A program made the position numbers and the translations under genes. From Desulfuromonadaceae bacterium GWB2_53_15 (GTDB lineage Bacteria > Desulfobacterota > Desulfuromonadia > Geobacterales > Pseudopelobacteraceae): a stretch of DNA of 14,697 nt. The notes below the pieces were generated by a model, which searched no databases, was not told the origin of the DNA, and saw only the letters and a program-made list of their open reading frames with translations. Positions 7,539-14,697 of this stretch are shown piece after piece; the stretch's first letter is position 1; each line of letters starts with the position of its first letter. The stretch lies in NCBI GenBank assembly GCA_001824455.1, contig MHXL01000043.1:1-14697 (forward strand), written 5' to 3'.

Positions 7539-7771
7539 AAGCCTGCCAAAAACGCAGTTGTATTGAAACCATCCAGGTCCAATTGCCAGGAAAACAAGTT
7601 CATTGAAATGCCAAAAGACAATACCCATAGCGCCAAATAACCGTTTTCACCATTCCTAAGCGACAAATTCGACACAGTTCAGGCGTGTTGCCTGCGAACC
7701 GTTTGTTTTCTTCCTACAGCCAGCTTGCTAACGCAACCGGAACTGCCTGTATCTTCGACTTTCTTCCTTAG

Positions 7772-7794
7772 TGACTGCACGGCATTTGCAGTCA
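7772..7794. promoter_or_regulatory. Inverted repeat, candidate activator (enhancer-binding protein) site
   Basis: Arms TGACTGCA (7772-7779) and TGCAGTCA (7787-7794) are perfect 8-bp inverted repeats with a 7-bp spacer. The centre is about 68 bp upstream of the predicted transcription start at 7851, somewhat closer than most enhancer sites. It could instead be a repressor operator. Confidence 0.45.
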
Positions 7795-7796
7795 AG

Positions 7797-7817
7797 AGCG
7801 CACAACGTATCTGCGCT
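7797..7817. promoter_or_regulatory. Second inverted repeat next to the promoter
   Basis: Perfect 6-bp arms AGCGCA (7797-7802) and TGCGCT (7812-7817) with a 9-bp spacer end 7 bp before the -24 element. The position would suit an operator or a second activator half-site. Short arms make chance occurrence possible. Confidence 0.3.
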
Positions 7818-7824
7818 GGCTATG

Positions 7825-7840
7825 TGGCCTAATTATTGCA
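7825..7840 (+). promoter_or_regulatory. Candidate sigma-54 (-24/-12) promoter of the beta-barrel gene
   Basis: TGGCCTAATTATTGCA has GG at 7826-7827, ten bases, then GC at 7838-7839, with TGGC and TTGCA boxes both intact. The predicted transcription start is near 7851, downstream of the ATG at 7847. That argues that translation begins further in, at 7907. Confidence 0.7.
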
Positions 7841-7906
7841 TGTTTTATGCGGGCCAACTATTTCAATTTATTACTAATTACCTGGCAATTCACCATCATA
7901 AAGTCA

Positions 7907-10147
7907 ATGACCCTTTTCTTTTCTAAAAACATCATGGTAGCAAGCGCACTGTTTATTTTTGCGTTCTGCGGGCTATATCCAGCCGATGCTCTTGGCAAAC
8001 TCAGCGCTGAAGCAGAGCTTGCCTATGTCAATTATGATGCCAAGGATAATACCGGCAGCCATCTGTCTGCACACTCGCTCACCCAGCGTTATTCTCTACT
8101 ATATCATGACCAAGGCAAAATCATTGATGGTCGTCTGGGGAAATACAACCTCTCGCTTGGCTACGACTGGAGCACATTTGACACAAAAATCAGCTCTACT
8201 ACAGGTTCCGACAGTCCATCCGCCAGCCGTGGTCATATCATCTACCAAGGTGAAGTTGTTATAGATCCAAAAGAAATACCGCTACGCTTAACTGCTTACA
8301 GCAGGGATATGAACCGAAACGCATTTTCCCAGGACTCTTCAAACCTGCTTGGGTCTTTACAGGGTCGGGGCAACTCCCTGCTTGGCTCCCCCCAACTTGC
8401 CACAGGCATCATGAACGGCATACACATCGATAGTGGCGCTACCCTGGTAATGGGTGTAAAAAACGGCATGACAAACGGTTACAACGAGCTTCTGCGCCAC
8501 TTCCCCATGCTGATGCTTGATTATCGCGACAGTATCAATCGCGACCGCAATGCATCATTTCCGGTAGATAACCGCTTCAGCAGGCTGGCCTTTGTGAGCC
8601 TGAACAAAAAGGACAACTGGTTCCATTATCGCCTTCTGTCGTATGAGGATTATATAAATTCAGACAACAACTACAAGGAAAGCCAGGTACAGTTGGGTAC
8701 GATTGACCACAATATGCAAAGACGCTGGATTGATTTCTCCAACTGGTTGATGGTATCGGCCGATGGGCAGCTTACCAAGAGAATGAATGCTACAACTGCC
8801 GATAATTATGATGAATTTGACTTGAATCTATTCGGCTATGCCCGACGGTCAGCATGGGAAGCCAGATCGTTCAACAATTTCAACCGCAATAAAGAGGAAA
8901 ATGGCAGAATAACCTATCGCACAACCGTTCCGGTTTACGTTAATGGCTCACTGAATGCCGACACCTCTTGGAGCACCCGATTTTCCTACAACGAAAACCA
9001 TGACAACCAGAACAACCAGTTCACCGATATTTCCGGAGGGTACCGAATAGATACTTTCAAGAGATCTCCATTTACCTTGAGCCAGCAGCTCGACATAGAG
9101 AAGGCATCCACAAACATATCTGAACTCTTTATAATTTCAGGTGCGGTCGAGACCACCAGCACCGCCCGGTTTTCACGCAACGTCGGCCTTGGAGCCACCT
9201 ACAACATACGAAACTACTTAAGTGACACAAATTCCAGTTCAAGCAACTTTCTTGACCAGAACATCAGCGCTTATACAACCTACTCTCCCACGAACCTGAC
9301 ACGCATGTCGTTACGTCAGACAAACCGCATTACAAGTGGTACATCACAATATGTCAGCAGTACTGTAGAAGGCGCCAACATCGGAATACAGCAATATGCC
9401 AACCCCCGCAACAACTCATATGAAGGTAATGGCTCAACCTTCCAGTCCATAACAGACTTTTCAATCAGCTGGAACCCCCTGCCACGCTTGAATACCAGCT
9501 TGTCTATCAATGAAGATATCTACATCCCCCAAAATGACGCCCGCAGTTATAAAACCAATGTTGTTCATCGCGCAGATTACAGCGGTACGAATTTCAAACT
9601 AACCACCAACAATACTTTCACCATTGACAACACGGAACCGGAGACTAATAGCTACTCTCTTATCAGTGAAAACAGCGCACAATACACTTTTAACAGGAAC
9701 CTGGATTCCTCTATACGCATCTCATACTACAAGGGCCTTAGCGATTTAGACGAATCTGACAATCTAAGCATGAGTCAAACCCTCAATTACAATTACTACA
9801 GAACCAATGGCGTCACGCGCAAGCTCTTCGAAATCCACGAAACCTTTGAACATACTGAGGGCCGCACCACAACCACAGTTAACAATATTACGACTGTTTC
9901 AAACAAAAATCGCACCAGTGCTCTGTCTCTTGGTGCCCGATACTACCCACTCAGGCAATTGATATTGGCGGCCGGTTCCAAATATTCCTTCTTTAGCACC
10001 TTCAGCGACTATACGCTGACATATTATGCCTCGCTGGGCCTGAACTTCAGACTTTTTCAGGCTAGCCTTGATTATGCTTATGGGACTGCTCGATCAGACG
10101 GCCGCATTGAAAAGAGATTTACTGCAAACTTCAGAAAAACCTTCTAG
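7907..10147 (+). CDS. Predicted outer-membrane beta-barrel protein
   Basis: A protein of about 746 residues. The start at 7907 gives a normal signal peptide (MTLFFSKNIM..., hydrophobic core, cleavage near ADA|LG). The longer frame from ATG 7847 would add 20 residues, but that codon lies upstream of the predicted sigma-54 transcript start. No clear ribosome site marks any of the starts; ATG 7934 is a further alternative. The mature protein has alternating polar/hydrophobic aromatic-rich strands throughout (LTQRYSLLYHD, YNLSLGYDWSTF, FTLSQQLDIE, YTLTYYASLGLNFRLFQASL), abundant Asn/Ser/Thr loops and a C-terminal phenylalanine, all typical of outer-membrane barrels. It has no cysteine after the signal peptide and no haem motif. 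Size is in the range of MtrB/PioB-type cytochrome-conduit porins, but I cannot confirm membership. It may be a conduit porin or an export pore for the cytochromes (inference). Confidence 0.82.
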   Translation: MTLFFSKNIMVASALFIFAFCGLYPADALGKLSAEAELAYVNYDAKDNTGSHLSAHSLTQRYSLLYHDQGKIIDGRLGKYNLSLGYDWSTFDTKISSTTGSDSPSASRGHIIYQGEVVIDPKEIPLRLTAYSRDMNRNAFSQDSSNLLGSLQGRGNSLLGSPQLATGIMNGIHIDSGATLVMGVKNGMTNGYNELLRHFPMLMLDYRDSINRDRNASFPVDNRFSRLAFVSLNKKDNWFHYRLLSYEDYINSDNNYKESQVQLGTIDHNMQRRWIDFSNWLMVSADGQLTKRMNATTADNYDEFDLNLFGYARRSAWEARSFNNFNRNKEENGRITYRTTVPVYVNGSLNADTSWSTRFSYNENHDNQNNQFTDISGGYRIDTFKRSPFTLSQQLDIEKASTNISELFIISGAVETTSTARFSRNVGLGATYNIRNYLSDTNSSSSNFLDQNISAYTTYSPTNLTRMSLRQTNRITSGTSQYVSSTVEGANIGIQQYANPRNNSYEGNGSTFQSITDFSISWNPLPRLNTSLSINEDIYIPQNDARSYKTNVVHRADYSGTNFKLTTNNTFTIDNTEPETNSYSLISENSAQYTFNRNLDSSIRISYYKGLSDLDESDNLSMSQTLNYNYYRTNGVTRKLFEIHETFEHTEGRTTTTVNNITTVSNKNRTSALSLGARYYPLRQLILAAGSKYSFFSTFSDYTLTYYASLGLNFRLFQASLDYAYGTARSDGRIEKRFTANFRKTF

Positions 10148-10172
10148 AAATAAGTGGTATGCAATTTTATTT

Positions 10173-10197
10173 AACCGGGAGAAACCCGGTTTTTTTG
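10173..10197 (+). terminator. Intrinsic terminator after the beta-barrel gene
   Basis: Stem AACCGGG (10173-10179) and CCCGGTT (10185-10191), loop AGAAA, followed by a run of T to 10197. It sits 25 bp after the barrel stop and only 15 bp before the next ATG, so the following gene depends on read-through or on a promoter I cannot place. Confidence 0.88.
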
Positions 10198-10212
10198 TTT
10201 ATGTAAAGTATT

Positions 10213-11175
10213 ATGCTAACTTTTTCGCTCATCATACCGGTAAAACCAGGTGGCACCACCAAAGCGCTGTATGCATTAATGCAGCTCAAGGGACAGGTGT
10301 ATCCGTACGAGATACTAATTGCTGAAGGGACAAGCCCAAGTCGCCAACGCAACCTGGCCGCCGAACAGGCCCGGGGAGACATCCTGTATTTTCTTGATGA
10401 TGATTCCTGTGTTGTTCCTGACTGCATGACACAGTGTGCACAAGCCTTTGGTGATTTATCTGTTGCTGTTGTGGGCGGTCCATCCCTGACACCTGACAGC
10501 GACTCACGCCTCCAGCATATATTCGCGTATGCACTAACAACCTCTTTCGGATCCGGCGCCATGCGCAATCGCTACCGTGCCGCAGGTCGGTCCCGAATCA
10601 CAACCGAACGGGAGTTGATCCTTTGCAATATGGCAATACGTCGTGATCTATTCCTTGCTGCTGGTGGTTTTGACGAACGCCTGTACCCCAATGAAGAGAA
10701 CGAGCTTCTGGACCGAATCATTTCGTTAGGGCACAACCTTGTGCATGTTCCCAGCATGGCGGTAATGAGAAGCCAGCGCACAACGCTGGCGGCCTTTGTG
10801 CGACAGATGTTTTCCTACGGTCGTGGACGTGCCCAACAGACCATCATCGCCCGGTCTTGCTCATTTATGAGCTTCATGCCTCTGATATTATTAATCTACG
10901 TAGCATTACTTCCGCTGCTCCCTGCCAACATGCTGTGGAAACTTCCTTTAGTCTCATATATCGCGCTGGATATCGTCTTCACTATTGTGACCCTGCTCAA
11001 AACTGGCAGACCGGAAACCCTCTTTTTATTTGGACTGTACCCACTCATGCATTGTGCCAATGGAGCCGGCCTACTGTACGGTTTTGTAAAAGGAAAACCT
11101 GTGGCAAAAACAGGTTCTGGTGTGACAATCAGACGAGTCAGGGAATTTGAGCAACCAACGGACACAGTTCCGTAA
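10213..11175 (+). CDS. Family 2 glycosyltransferase with C-terminal membrane segments
   Basis: A 320-residue GT-A fold enzyme that transfers a sugar from a nucleotide-sugar donor at the cytoplasmic face of the inner membrane. The start FSLIIPVKPGG is the usual first strand of the GT2 nucleotide-binding domain. The metal-binding acidic motif is LDDDS (61-65), reached through SRQRNLAAEQARGDILYF. The acceptor-side acidic motif is probably NEENE (160-164) after GGFDERLY. About three hydrophobic segments occupy residues 218-291. The ATG at 10213 has only a weak ribosome site and follows a terminator closely. It opens a block of glycosyltransferases and is probably part of a surface glycan pathway; donor and acceptor are unknown. 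Confidence 0.85.
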   Translation: MLTFSLIIPVKPGGTTKALYALMQLKGQVYPYEILIAEGTSPSRQRNLAAEQARGDILYFLDDDSCVVPDCMTQCAQAFGDLSVAVVGGPSLTPDSDSRLQHIFAYALTTSFGSGAMRNRYRAAGRSRITTERELILCNMAIRRDLFLAAGGFDERLYPNEENELLDRIISLGHNLVHVPSMAVMRSQRTTLAAFVRQMFSYGRGRAQQTIIARSCSFMSFMPLILLIYVALLPLLPANMLWKLPLVSYIALDIVFTIVTLLKTGRPETLFLFGLYPLMHCANGAGLLYGFVKGKPVAKTGSGVTIRRVREFEQPTDTVP

Positions 11176-11260
11176 ATTTATACAGACGATTTTCCAATTT
11201 TTCGCTATAGTACTATGAATTTATGCGGATAACGTATTTCGCCTACTCTTGGGGTTTGAT

Positions 11261-12205
11261 GTGAATTTCAGCATTGTCGTACCGATATTTAACGAGCAGG
11301 ACAATATCCAGGAACTCTACCTGGCCATTACCAATGCACTGGACTCCATTGATACTGATTACGAGATTATCATGGTGGATGATGGCTCAACCGATGGTTC
11401 CTATGGCGCGCTCCAGCGCATCGCAGCGCAAGACAACCGTCTGAAAGTCATCCGGTTTCGTAGAAATTTCGGCCAGACAGCAGCCATGTCAGCGGGTTTT
11501 GATGCGGCATCAGGCAACATCATCATCCCCATGGATGGAGATCTGCAAAACGACCCTACTGACATTCCCCGCTTGATAGCAAAACTCCATGAGGGCTATG
11601 ACGTTGTTTCCGGATGGCGAAAATCGCGCAAGGATACCATTATTACCCGCAAGATCCCTTCCATGCTGGCCAATGCGTTGATCTCGTTCTTTACGGGTGT
11701 ACATCTTCATGACTATGGCTGCACTCTCAAGGCATACCGACGTGAGGTTCTGGACGGAATCAACCTGTATGGCGAGATGCACCGTTTTGTTCCGGCCCTG
11801 GCCTCGCAAGTTGGTGCCAAGGTTGCCGAACTTCCCGTCAATCACTATCCGCGCCTGCACGGAACCAGTAAATACGGGATTTCGCGGACATTGCGGGTCA
11901 TACTGGATCTCATGACCGTCAAGTTTTTGCTGTCATACTCCACCAAACCGATTCAACTGTTCGGAAAATGGGGCGTCTACACGCTAATGGCTGGATTATG
12001 CAGCGCTGCCATGACCATATACATGAAAGTTTTTGAACATTTGAGCATGAATCGCAACCCACTGCTGATCCTGACTGGTTTTCTTTTGTTTATGGGGGTG
12101 CAGTTCATTGTCATGGGCCTTTTGGGCGAACTGAATGCCCGCACCTACTTTGAATCTCAAGGTAAACCGATCTATGTAGTAAAAGACAGGATTAATCTTG
12201 CCTGA
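11261..12205 (+). CDS. DPM1/GtrB-like polyprenyl-phosphate glycosyltransferase (GT2)
   Basis: A membrane GT2 of 314 residues that most likely transfers a sugar from a nucleotide donor to a polyprenyl phosphate carrier. Motifs: NFSIVVPIFNEQDN at the N-terminus, IIMVDDGSTDGS (37-48), RRNFGQTAAMSAGFD (67-81) and the catalytic PMDGDLQNDP (91-100), all typical of the DPM1/GtrB/ArnC group. Two C-terminal helices follow (about 230-255 and 266-290). I chose GTG 11261 because it starts directly before the first strand and has a GGGG tract 6 bp upstream; a TTG at 11249 would add four residues. The stop overlaps the start of the next gene by 8 bp, so they are co-translated. The sugar cannot be told from sequence. 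Confidence 0.88.
   Translation: MNFSIVVPIFNEQDNIQELYLAITNALDSIDTDYEIIMVDDGSTDGSYGALQRIAAQDNRLKVIRFRRNFGQTAAMSAGFDAASGNIIIPMDGDLQNDPTDIPRLIAKLHEGYDVVSGWRKSRKDTIITRKIPSMLANALISFFTGVHLHDYGCTLKAYRREVLDGINLYGEMHRFVPALASQVGAKVAELPVNHYPRLHGTSKYGISRTLRVILDLMTVKFLLSYSTKPIQLFGKWGVYTLMAGLCSAAMTIYMKVFEHLSMNRNPLLILTGFLLFMGVQFIVMGLLGELNARTYFESQGKPIYVVKDRINLA
12188..12200 (+). promoter_or_regulatory. Ribosome binding site deciding a TTG start
   Basis: AGGA at 12188-12191 stands 6 bp before TTG 12198. The next in-frame ATG (12228) would remove the first beta strand of the Rossmann fold (KILMVAPTP), so the TTG is preferred. Confidence 0.6.
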
Positions 12206-13382
12206 TACAGCGGCTCTGAAAATTCTGATGGTGGCACCAACCCCTTATTTCGCTGACCGGGGCTGTCACGTCAGAATTTATGAGGAGGCCCGCTCTCTCC
12301 GTATGGCAGGTCATGATGTTCGCATTGTCACCTATCATCTTGGACGGAACATCCCCGGCATACCAGTCATCCGTATTCCCACAATCCCTTGGTATACCAA
12401 ACTTGAAGCGGGCCCCTCCTGGCACAAACTTTATCTTGATGCGCTGCTGCTGTATAAGGTCATGCAACAGGGTTTCATGTTCCGGCCACACATTATTCAC
12501 TCCCATCTCCACGAAGGCGCCTTCATCGGTTATATTCTGAAGAAGTTTTGCGGAGCACCTTTGATTTTGGATTACCAAGGGAGCCTGAGCGGTGAGTGCA
12601 TCGACCATGGTTTTTTCTCCGCATCATCGCTGATGGCGCGGATCTTCAGACGCCTGGAGCGGATGATTCACAATTTTGCCGACAGAATCGTCACCAGTTC
12701 CGGTGCGGGAGCTTCTGAACTGATCACAAAGTGGGGCATTCCGTCGGAGCGGGTTATTCCGATTATCGACGGCGTTGATACGGATATCTTCCGCCCCTTC
12801 CCCCAGCATGAAGGCCGTAAGCAACTAGGTATTCCCGCGGATATTCCCGTTGTGGCCTATCTAGGGGTTTTGAGCCGATATCAGGGTACGGATTTGCTTC
12901 TGGATTGCATTGCCCTGCTGAAAGCCGAGCAGATTAAGGTACATTTTCTAATCATGGGTTTTCCCTGCGAGAGATACAGATCCGCGGCAATCACTCTAGG
13001 AATCAGCGATATGATCACATTTACCGGCAAGATCGATTACGCTGCCGCTCCCTTGCTTCTGTCCGCGGCCGATATCGCCGTATCACCCAAGCTTTCACTT
13101 ACCGAGGCTAACGGCAAGCTTTTCAATTACATGGCTTGCGGCCTGCCCACGGTGGTTTTCGACACTCCGGTAAATCGCGAGGTTCTTGGAGACACCGGCA
13201 TCTATGCCCGTTATGGAGATGCTCCAGACATGACAGCCAAAATAGTCACCCTGCTGCGAGACCATGAAACAAGACGTTCATCATCAAAGCGCGTACGTGA
13301 GAAAGCGGTTCGTGAACACTCGTGGAAAGCGCGCGGAAGCTCACTGGTCGAGGTCTACCGGGCTGTCATGGGTGAAATGTGA
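12198..13382 (+). CDS. Family 4 glycosyltransferase (GT-B fold)
   Basis: A 394-residue retaining glycosyltransferase of the GT4 type, acting in the cytoplasm on a surface-glycan intermediate. The N-terminal domain starts with KILMVAPTPYFADRGCHVRI, containing the Gly-rich acceptor-side loop, and continues through HIIHSHLHEGAFIGYIL. The C-terminal donor domain includes VVAYLGVLSRYQGTDLLLD and SPKLSLTEANGKLFNYMACGLP (from S296), then the VVFDTPVNREVLGD segment. In the usual EX7E motif the second Glu, before MACG, is Asn here (FNYMACG), a minor departure found where family members differ. It starts at TTG 12198, overlapping the previous gene by 8 bp, and overlaps the next start by 4 bp. Confidence 0.88.
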   Translation: MPDTAALKILMVAPTPYFADRGCHVRIYEEARSLRMAGHDVRIVTYHLGRNIPGIPVIRIPTIPWYTKLEAGPSWHKLYLDALLLYKVMQQGFMFRPHIIHSHLHEGAFIGYILKKFCGAPLILDYQGSLSGECIDHGFFSASSLMARIFRRLERMIHNFADRIVTSSGAGASELITKWGIPSERVIPIIDGVDTDIFRPFPQHEGRKQLGIPADIPVVAYLGVLSRYQGTDLLLDCIALLKAEQIKVHFLIMGFPCERYRSAAITLGISDMITFTGKIDYAAAPLLLSAADIAVSPKLSLTEANGKLFNYMACGLPTVVFDTPVNREVLGDTGIYARYGDAPDMTAKIVTLLRDHETRRSSSKRVREKAVREHSWKARGSSLVEVYRAVMGEM

Positions 13383-14434
13383 CTCCTGACATTCGCACAC
13401 AAGATCCTCTGGTTTCAATTATTATCGTCAACTGGAACGGCGCACACCATTTACCGGAATGTCTGCAAAGCCTTGCCGCTCAGACGTACAATAACTTCGA
13501 GACCATTATTGTTGACAACGCATCGACTGACGGTTCTCCTGAACTGATAATGACGCGCTATCCCACGATCCGGCTCATCAGGCTGGCAACGAATACCGGC
13601 TTTGCGACAGGCAACAACAAGGGATTCGAACAAGCCAACGGAGAATATATTGTCGTCCTCAACAATGACACCCGTGCAGAACCGGACTGGCTGGCCCGAA
13701 TGGTTGCTGTCGCAGAGGAAAATCCCGAGGTCGGAATGGTAGGATGCCGCACCTGTGCTTATGGCGACAGGGATATCGTAGACACCATCGGCGGGCGGAT
13801 CTGCCGGGACGGCATGTCACGCGGAGCATACAGATCACAAAGTGTTGCGAAACTCGGCCTGAATCCGGTGGTAGAAGGTCTCTATCCCAGCGGCTGCGCG
13901 GCACTCTACAGGCGCGCCATGCTGGACGAAACCGGTTTTTTCGACGATGATTTTTTTGCCTATGCCGAAGATACCGATCTGGGCCTGCGTGGCCGGCTGG
14001 CGGGCTGGAGAACACTCATCGCCACTGGCGCTGTCGTGCACCATAAGTATTCCGGGACCGGAGGTGTGTTTTCCCCTCTCAAACTTTATCTTGTTGAACG
14101 CAACCACTACTGGGTAGCGATCAAGAATTTTCCCCTGCCACTGCTTGCCCTTCTGCCATTTTGGACATGCGTTCGGTATGCATTGCAGTTTTTTGTAGTT
14201 CTTACCGGCAGAGGAAGCGGGGCTGAATTCCGTTCCACAGCATCACCAACAGAGTGTCTGTTTGCACTGGCAAAGGCAACACGAGACGCTCTGATCGGCC
14301 TGCCAGGGCAATGGCAAAAACGACGCAGGATCTACAGGGCAAAAAGAATAAGTTCTTTTGAAATGATGCGCCTGATTAAACGCTTCCACCTCTCATTTCT
14401 TGAACTCCTCGACTACAACCGCACCACCGGTTAA
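13379..14434 (+). CDS. WbbL-like family 2 glycosyltransferase (rhamnosyltransferase type)
   Basis: A 351-residue GT2 of the WbbL/RfbN group. Motifs in order: VSIIIVNWNGAHHLPECL (12-29), IIVDNASTDGSPEL (43-56), NTGFATGNNKGFEQANGEY (72-90), the metal-binding LNNDT (94-98), SGCAALYRR (171-179), and FFDDDFFAYAEDTDLGLRGR (187-206), where E197-D198 is the acceptor-side acidic pair. H221 and R241-N242 follow. A hydrophobic C-terminal stretch (about 253-276) suggests membrane association. GTG 13379 is the only start that keeps the first strand intact, and it overlaps the previous stop (GTGA). Members often add rhamnose to polysaccharides, but donor choice cannot be read from sequence. Confidence 0.88.
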   Translation: MTPDIRTQDPLVSIIIVNWNGAHHLPECLQSLAAQTYNNFETIIVDNASTDGSPELIMTRYPTIRLIRLATNTGFATGNNKGFEQANGEYIVVLNNDTRAEPDWLARMVAVAEENPEVGMVGCRTCAYGDRDIVDTIGGRICRDGMSRGAYRSQSVAKLGLNPVVEGLYPSGCAALYRRAMLDETGFFDDDFFAYAEDTDLGLRGRLAGWRTLIATGAVVHHKYSGTGGVFSPLKLYLVERNHYWVAIKNFPLPLLALLPFWTCVRYALQFFVVLTGRGSGAEFRSTASPTECLFALAKATRDALIGLPGQWQKRRRIYRAKRISSFEMMRLIKRFHLSFLELLDYNRTTG

Positions 14435-14530
14435 ACAGCTATTTCAGTACGCTCAGAAAGTATGCACACCAGCTGGGAAGTAGATCGACAAGCGGAATTC
14501 CGCACATAGGCATTTCATGGATGACGGAAA

Positions 14531-14541
14531 AAAAGAGGGGG
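14531..14541 (+). promoter_or_regulatory. Strong purine-rich ribosome site before the last gene
   Basis: AAAAGAGGGGG stands about 11 bp before ATG 14553, favouring that start over the in-frame ATG at 14517, which has only a short AGG (14508-14510) in front. Confidence 0.5.
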
Positions 14542-14552
14542 GTTTGAGACGC

Positions 14553-14697
14553 ATGGGATCGTTGAAATCACCATCCCCTGATTTCCCCCTTATAACAATA
14601 ATCACTGTTGTGTTGAATGGTGGCCGTTATATGGAACAGGCCATTCAGAGCGTGATCAATCAGGATTACTCCCGCCTTGAATATATCGTAATTGACG
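14553..14697 (+). CDS. Family 2 glycosyltransferase, N-terminal fragment (3' partial)
   Basis: The frame is open to the window edge. The translation contains PLITIITVVLNGGRYMEQAI followed by SVINQDYSRLEYIVID, the first beta strand, first helix and second strand of a GT2 domain; in this family the text continues with a G-S-T-D-G motif just beyond the edge. The start could also be ATG 14517, which would add 12 residues rich in Lys, Gly and Asp (MDDGKKEGGLRR). It is the fifth glycosyltransferase in the block and is separated from the previous one by about 118 bp, so it may have its own signals. Catalytic residues are not in view. Confidence 0.85.
   Translation, partial: MGSLKSPSPDFPLITIITVVLNGGRYMEQAIQSVINQDYSRLEYIVID

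Larger units (their letters stand above)
7539..7824. other. Intergenic regulatory region upstream of the beta-barrel gene
   Basis: No coding region is credible here. Going downstream it contains CAGGC/GCCTG (7680-7684 and 7690-7694, with outer GTT/AAC), a perfect TGACTGCA/TGCAGTCA repeat, and AGCGCA/TGCGCT just before the promoter. Such a cluster upstream of a sigma-54-type promoter fits activator binding sites. I see no terminator for the preceding NHL gene and no recognisable riboswitch. Confidence 0.5.

Noticed and set aside
7670..7770. Possible GEMM-type (c-di-GMP/cAMP-GMP) riboswitch before the barrel gene, suggested by TAACGCAACCGG
   Set aside because: Such riboswitches precede cytochrome genes in Geobacter, but the GGGCAAACC and ACGCAAAGCC core elements are absent, and the region lies upstream of the predicted transcription start.
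11195..11220. Sigma-70 -10 box TATAGT before the polyprenyl-phosphate glycosyltransferase gene
   Set aside because: No recognisable -35 element at 16-18 bp; too weak to report as a promoter.
1..14697. CRISPR arrays, insertion sequences, tRNA or rRNA genes, phage genes
   Set aside because: No direct-repeat arrays, transposase domains, cloverleaf structures or phage motifs were seen on either strand.

Overview
The window reads as a chromosomal segment of a metal- or electrode-respiring member of the Desulfuromonadia (Geobacter/Desulfuromonas relatives). The grounds are a System II cytochrome c maturation pair, three multihaem c-type cytochromes with 11, 8 and 4 haem motifs, two NHL-propeller lipoproteins, a large outer-membrane beta-barrel and two good -24/-12 (sigma-54) promoters within about 10 kb. 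Assignment to a genus or species is not possible from the sequence alone. All genes lie on the + strand.

Region 1 (1-5297) is one tightly packed operon: resB (5' end cut by the window edge), resC/ccsA, a multihaem cytochrome with nine CXXCH motifs plus one CXCH and one CX3CH, an octahaem cytochrome with an N-terminal beta domain, and an NHL lipoprotein. Gaps are 22 bp or less, and the two cytochrome genes overlap by ATGA.

Region 2 (5298-6320) holds a sigma-54-type promoter, a leader of about 150 nt and a small secreted tetrahaem cytochrome closed by a clear intrinsic terminator. The cytochrome resembles Geobacter OmcE, the nanowire-forming protein. Its mature form contains exactly eight histidines: four in CXXCH motifs and four others, enough for four bis-His haems. 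From memory, the G. sulfurreducens omcE locus has the same order (Res pair, two cytochromes, NHL protein, omcE), so region 1 plus region 2 looks like an omcE-type locus.

Region 3 (6321-10197) holds a second NHL lipoprotein, paralogous to the first. It is followed by a 368-bp regulatory gap with several inverted repeats and a second sigma-54-type promoter, then a roughly 746-residue outer-membrane beta-barrel and another terminator. Working model (inference): ResBC attaches haem; the two larger cytochromes carry electrons through the periplasm or across the outer membrane; the OmcE-like protein is exported and polymerises outside; the lipoprotein propellers and the barrel help export, assembly or conduit formation.

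Region 4 (10198-14697) is a run of five glycosyltransferases (GT2, polyprenyl-phosphate-type GT2, GT4, WbbL-like GT2, and a GT2 cut by the window end), several overlapping and several using TTG or GTG starts. It probably makes a surface polysaccharide or glycan.
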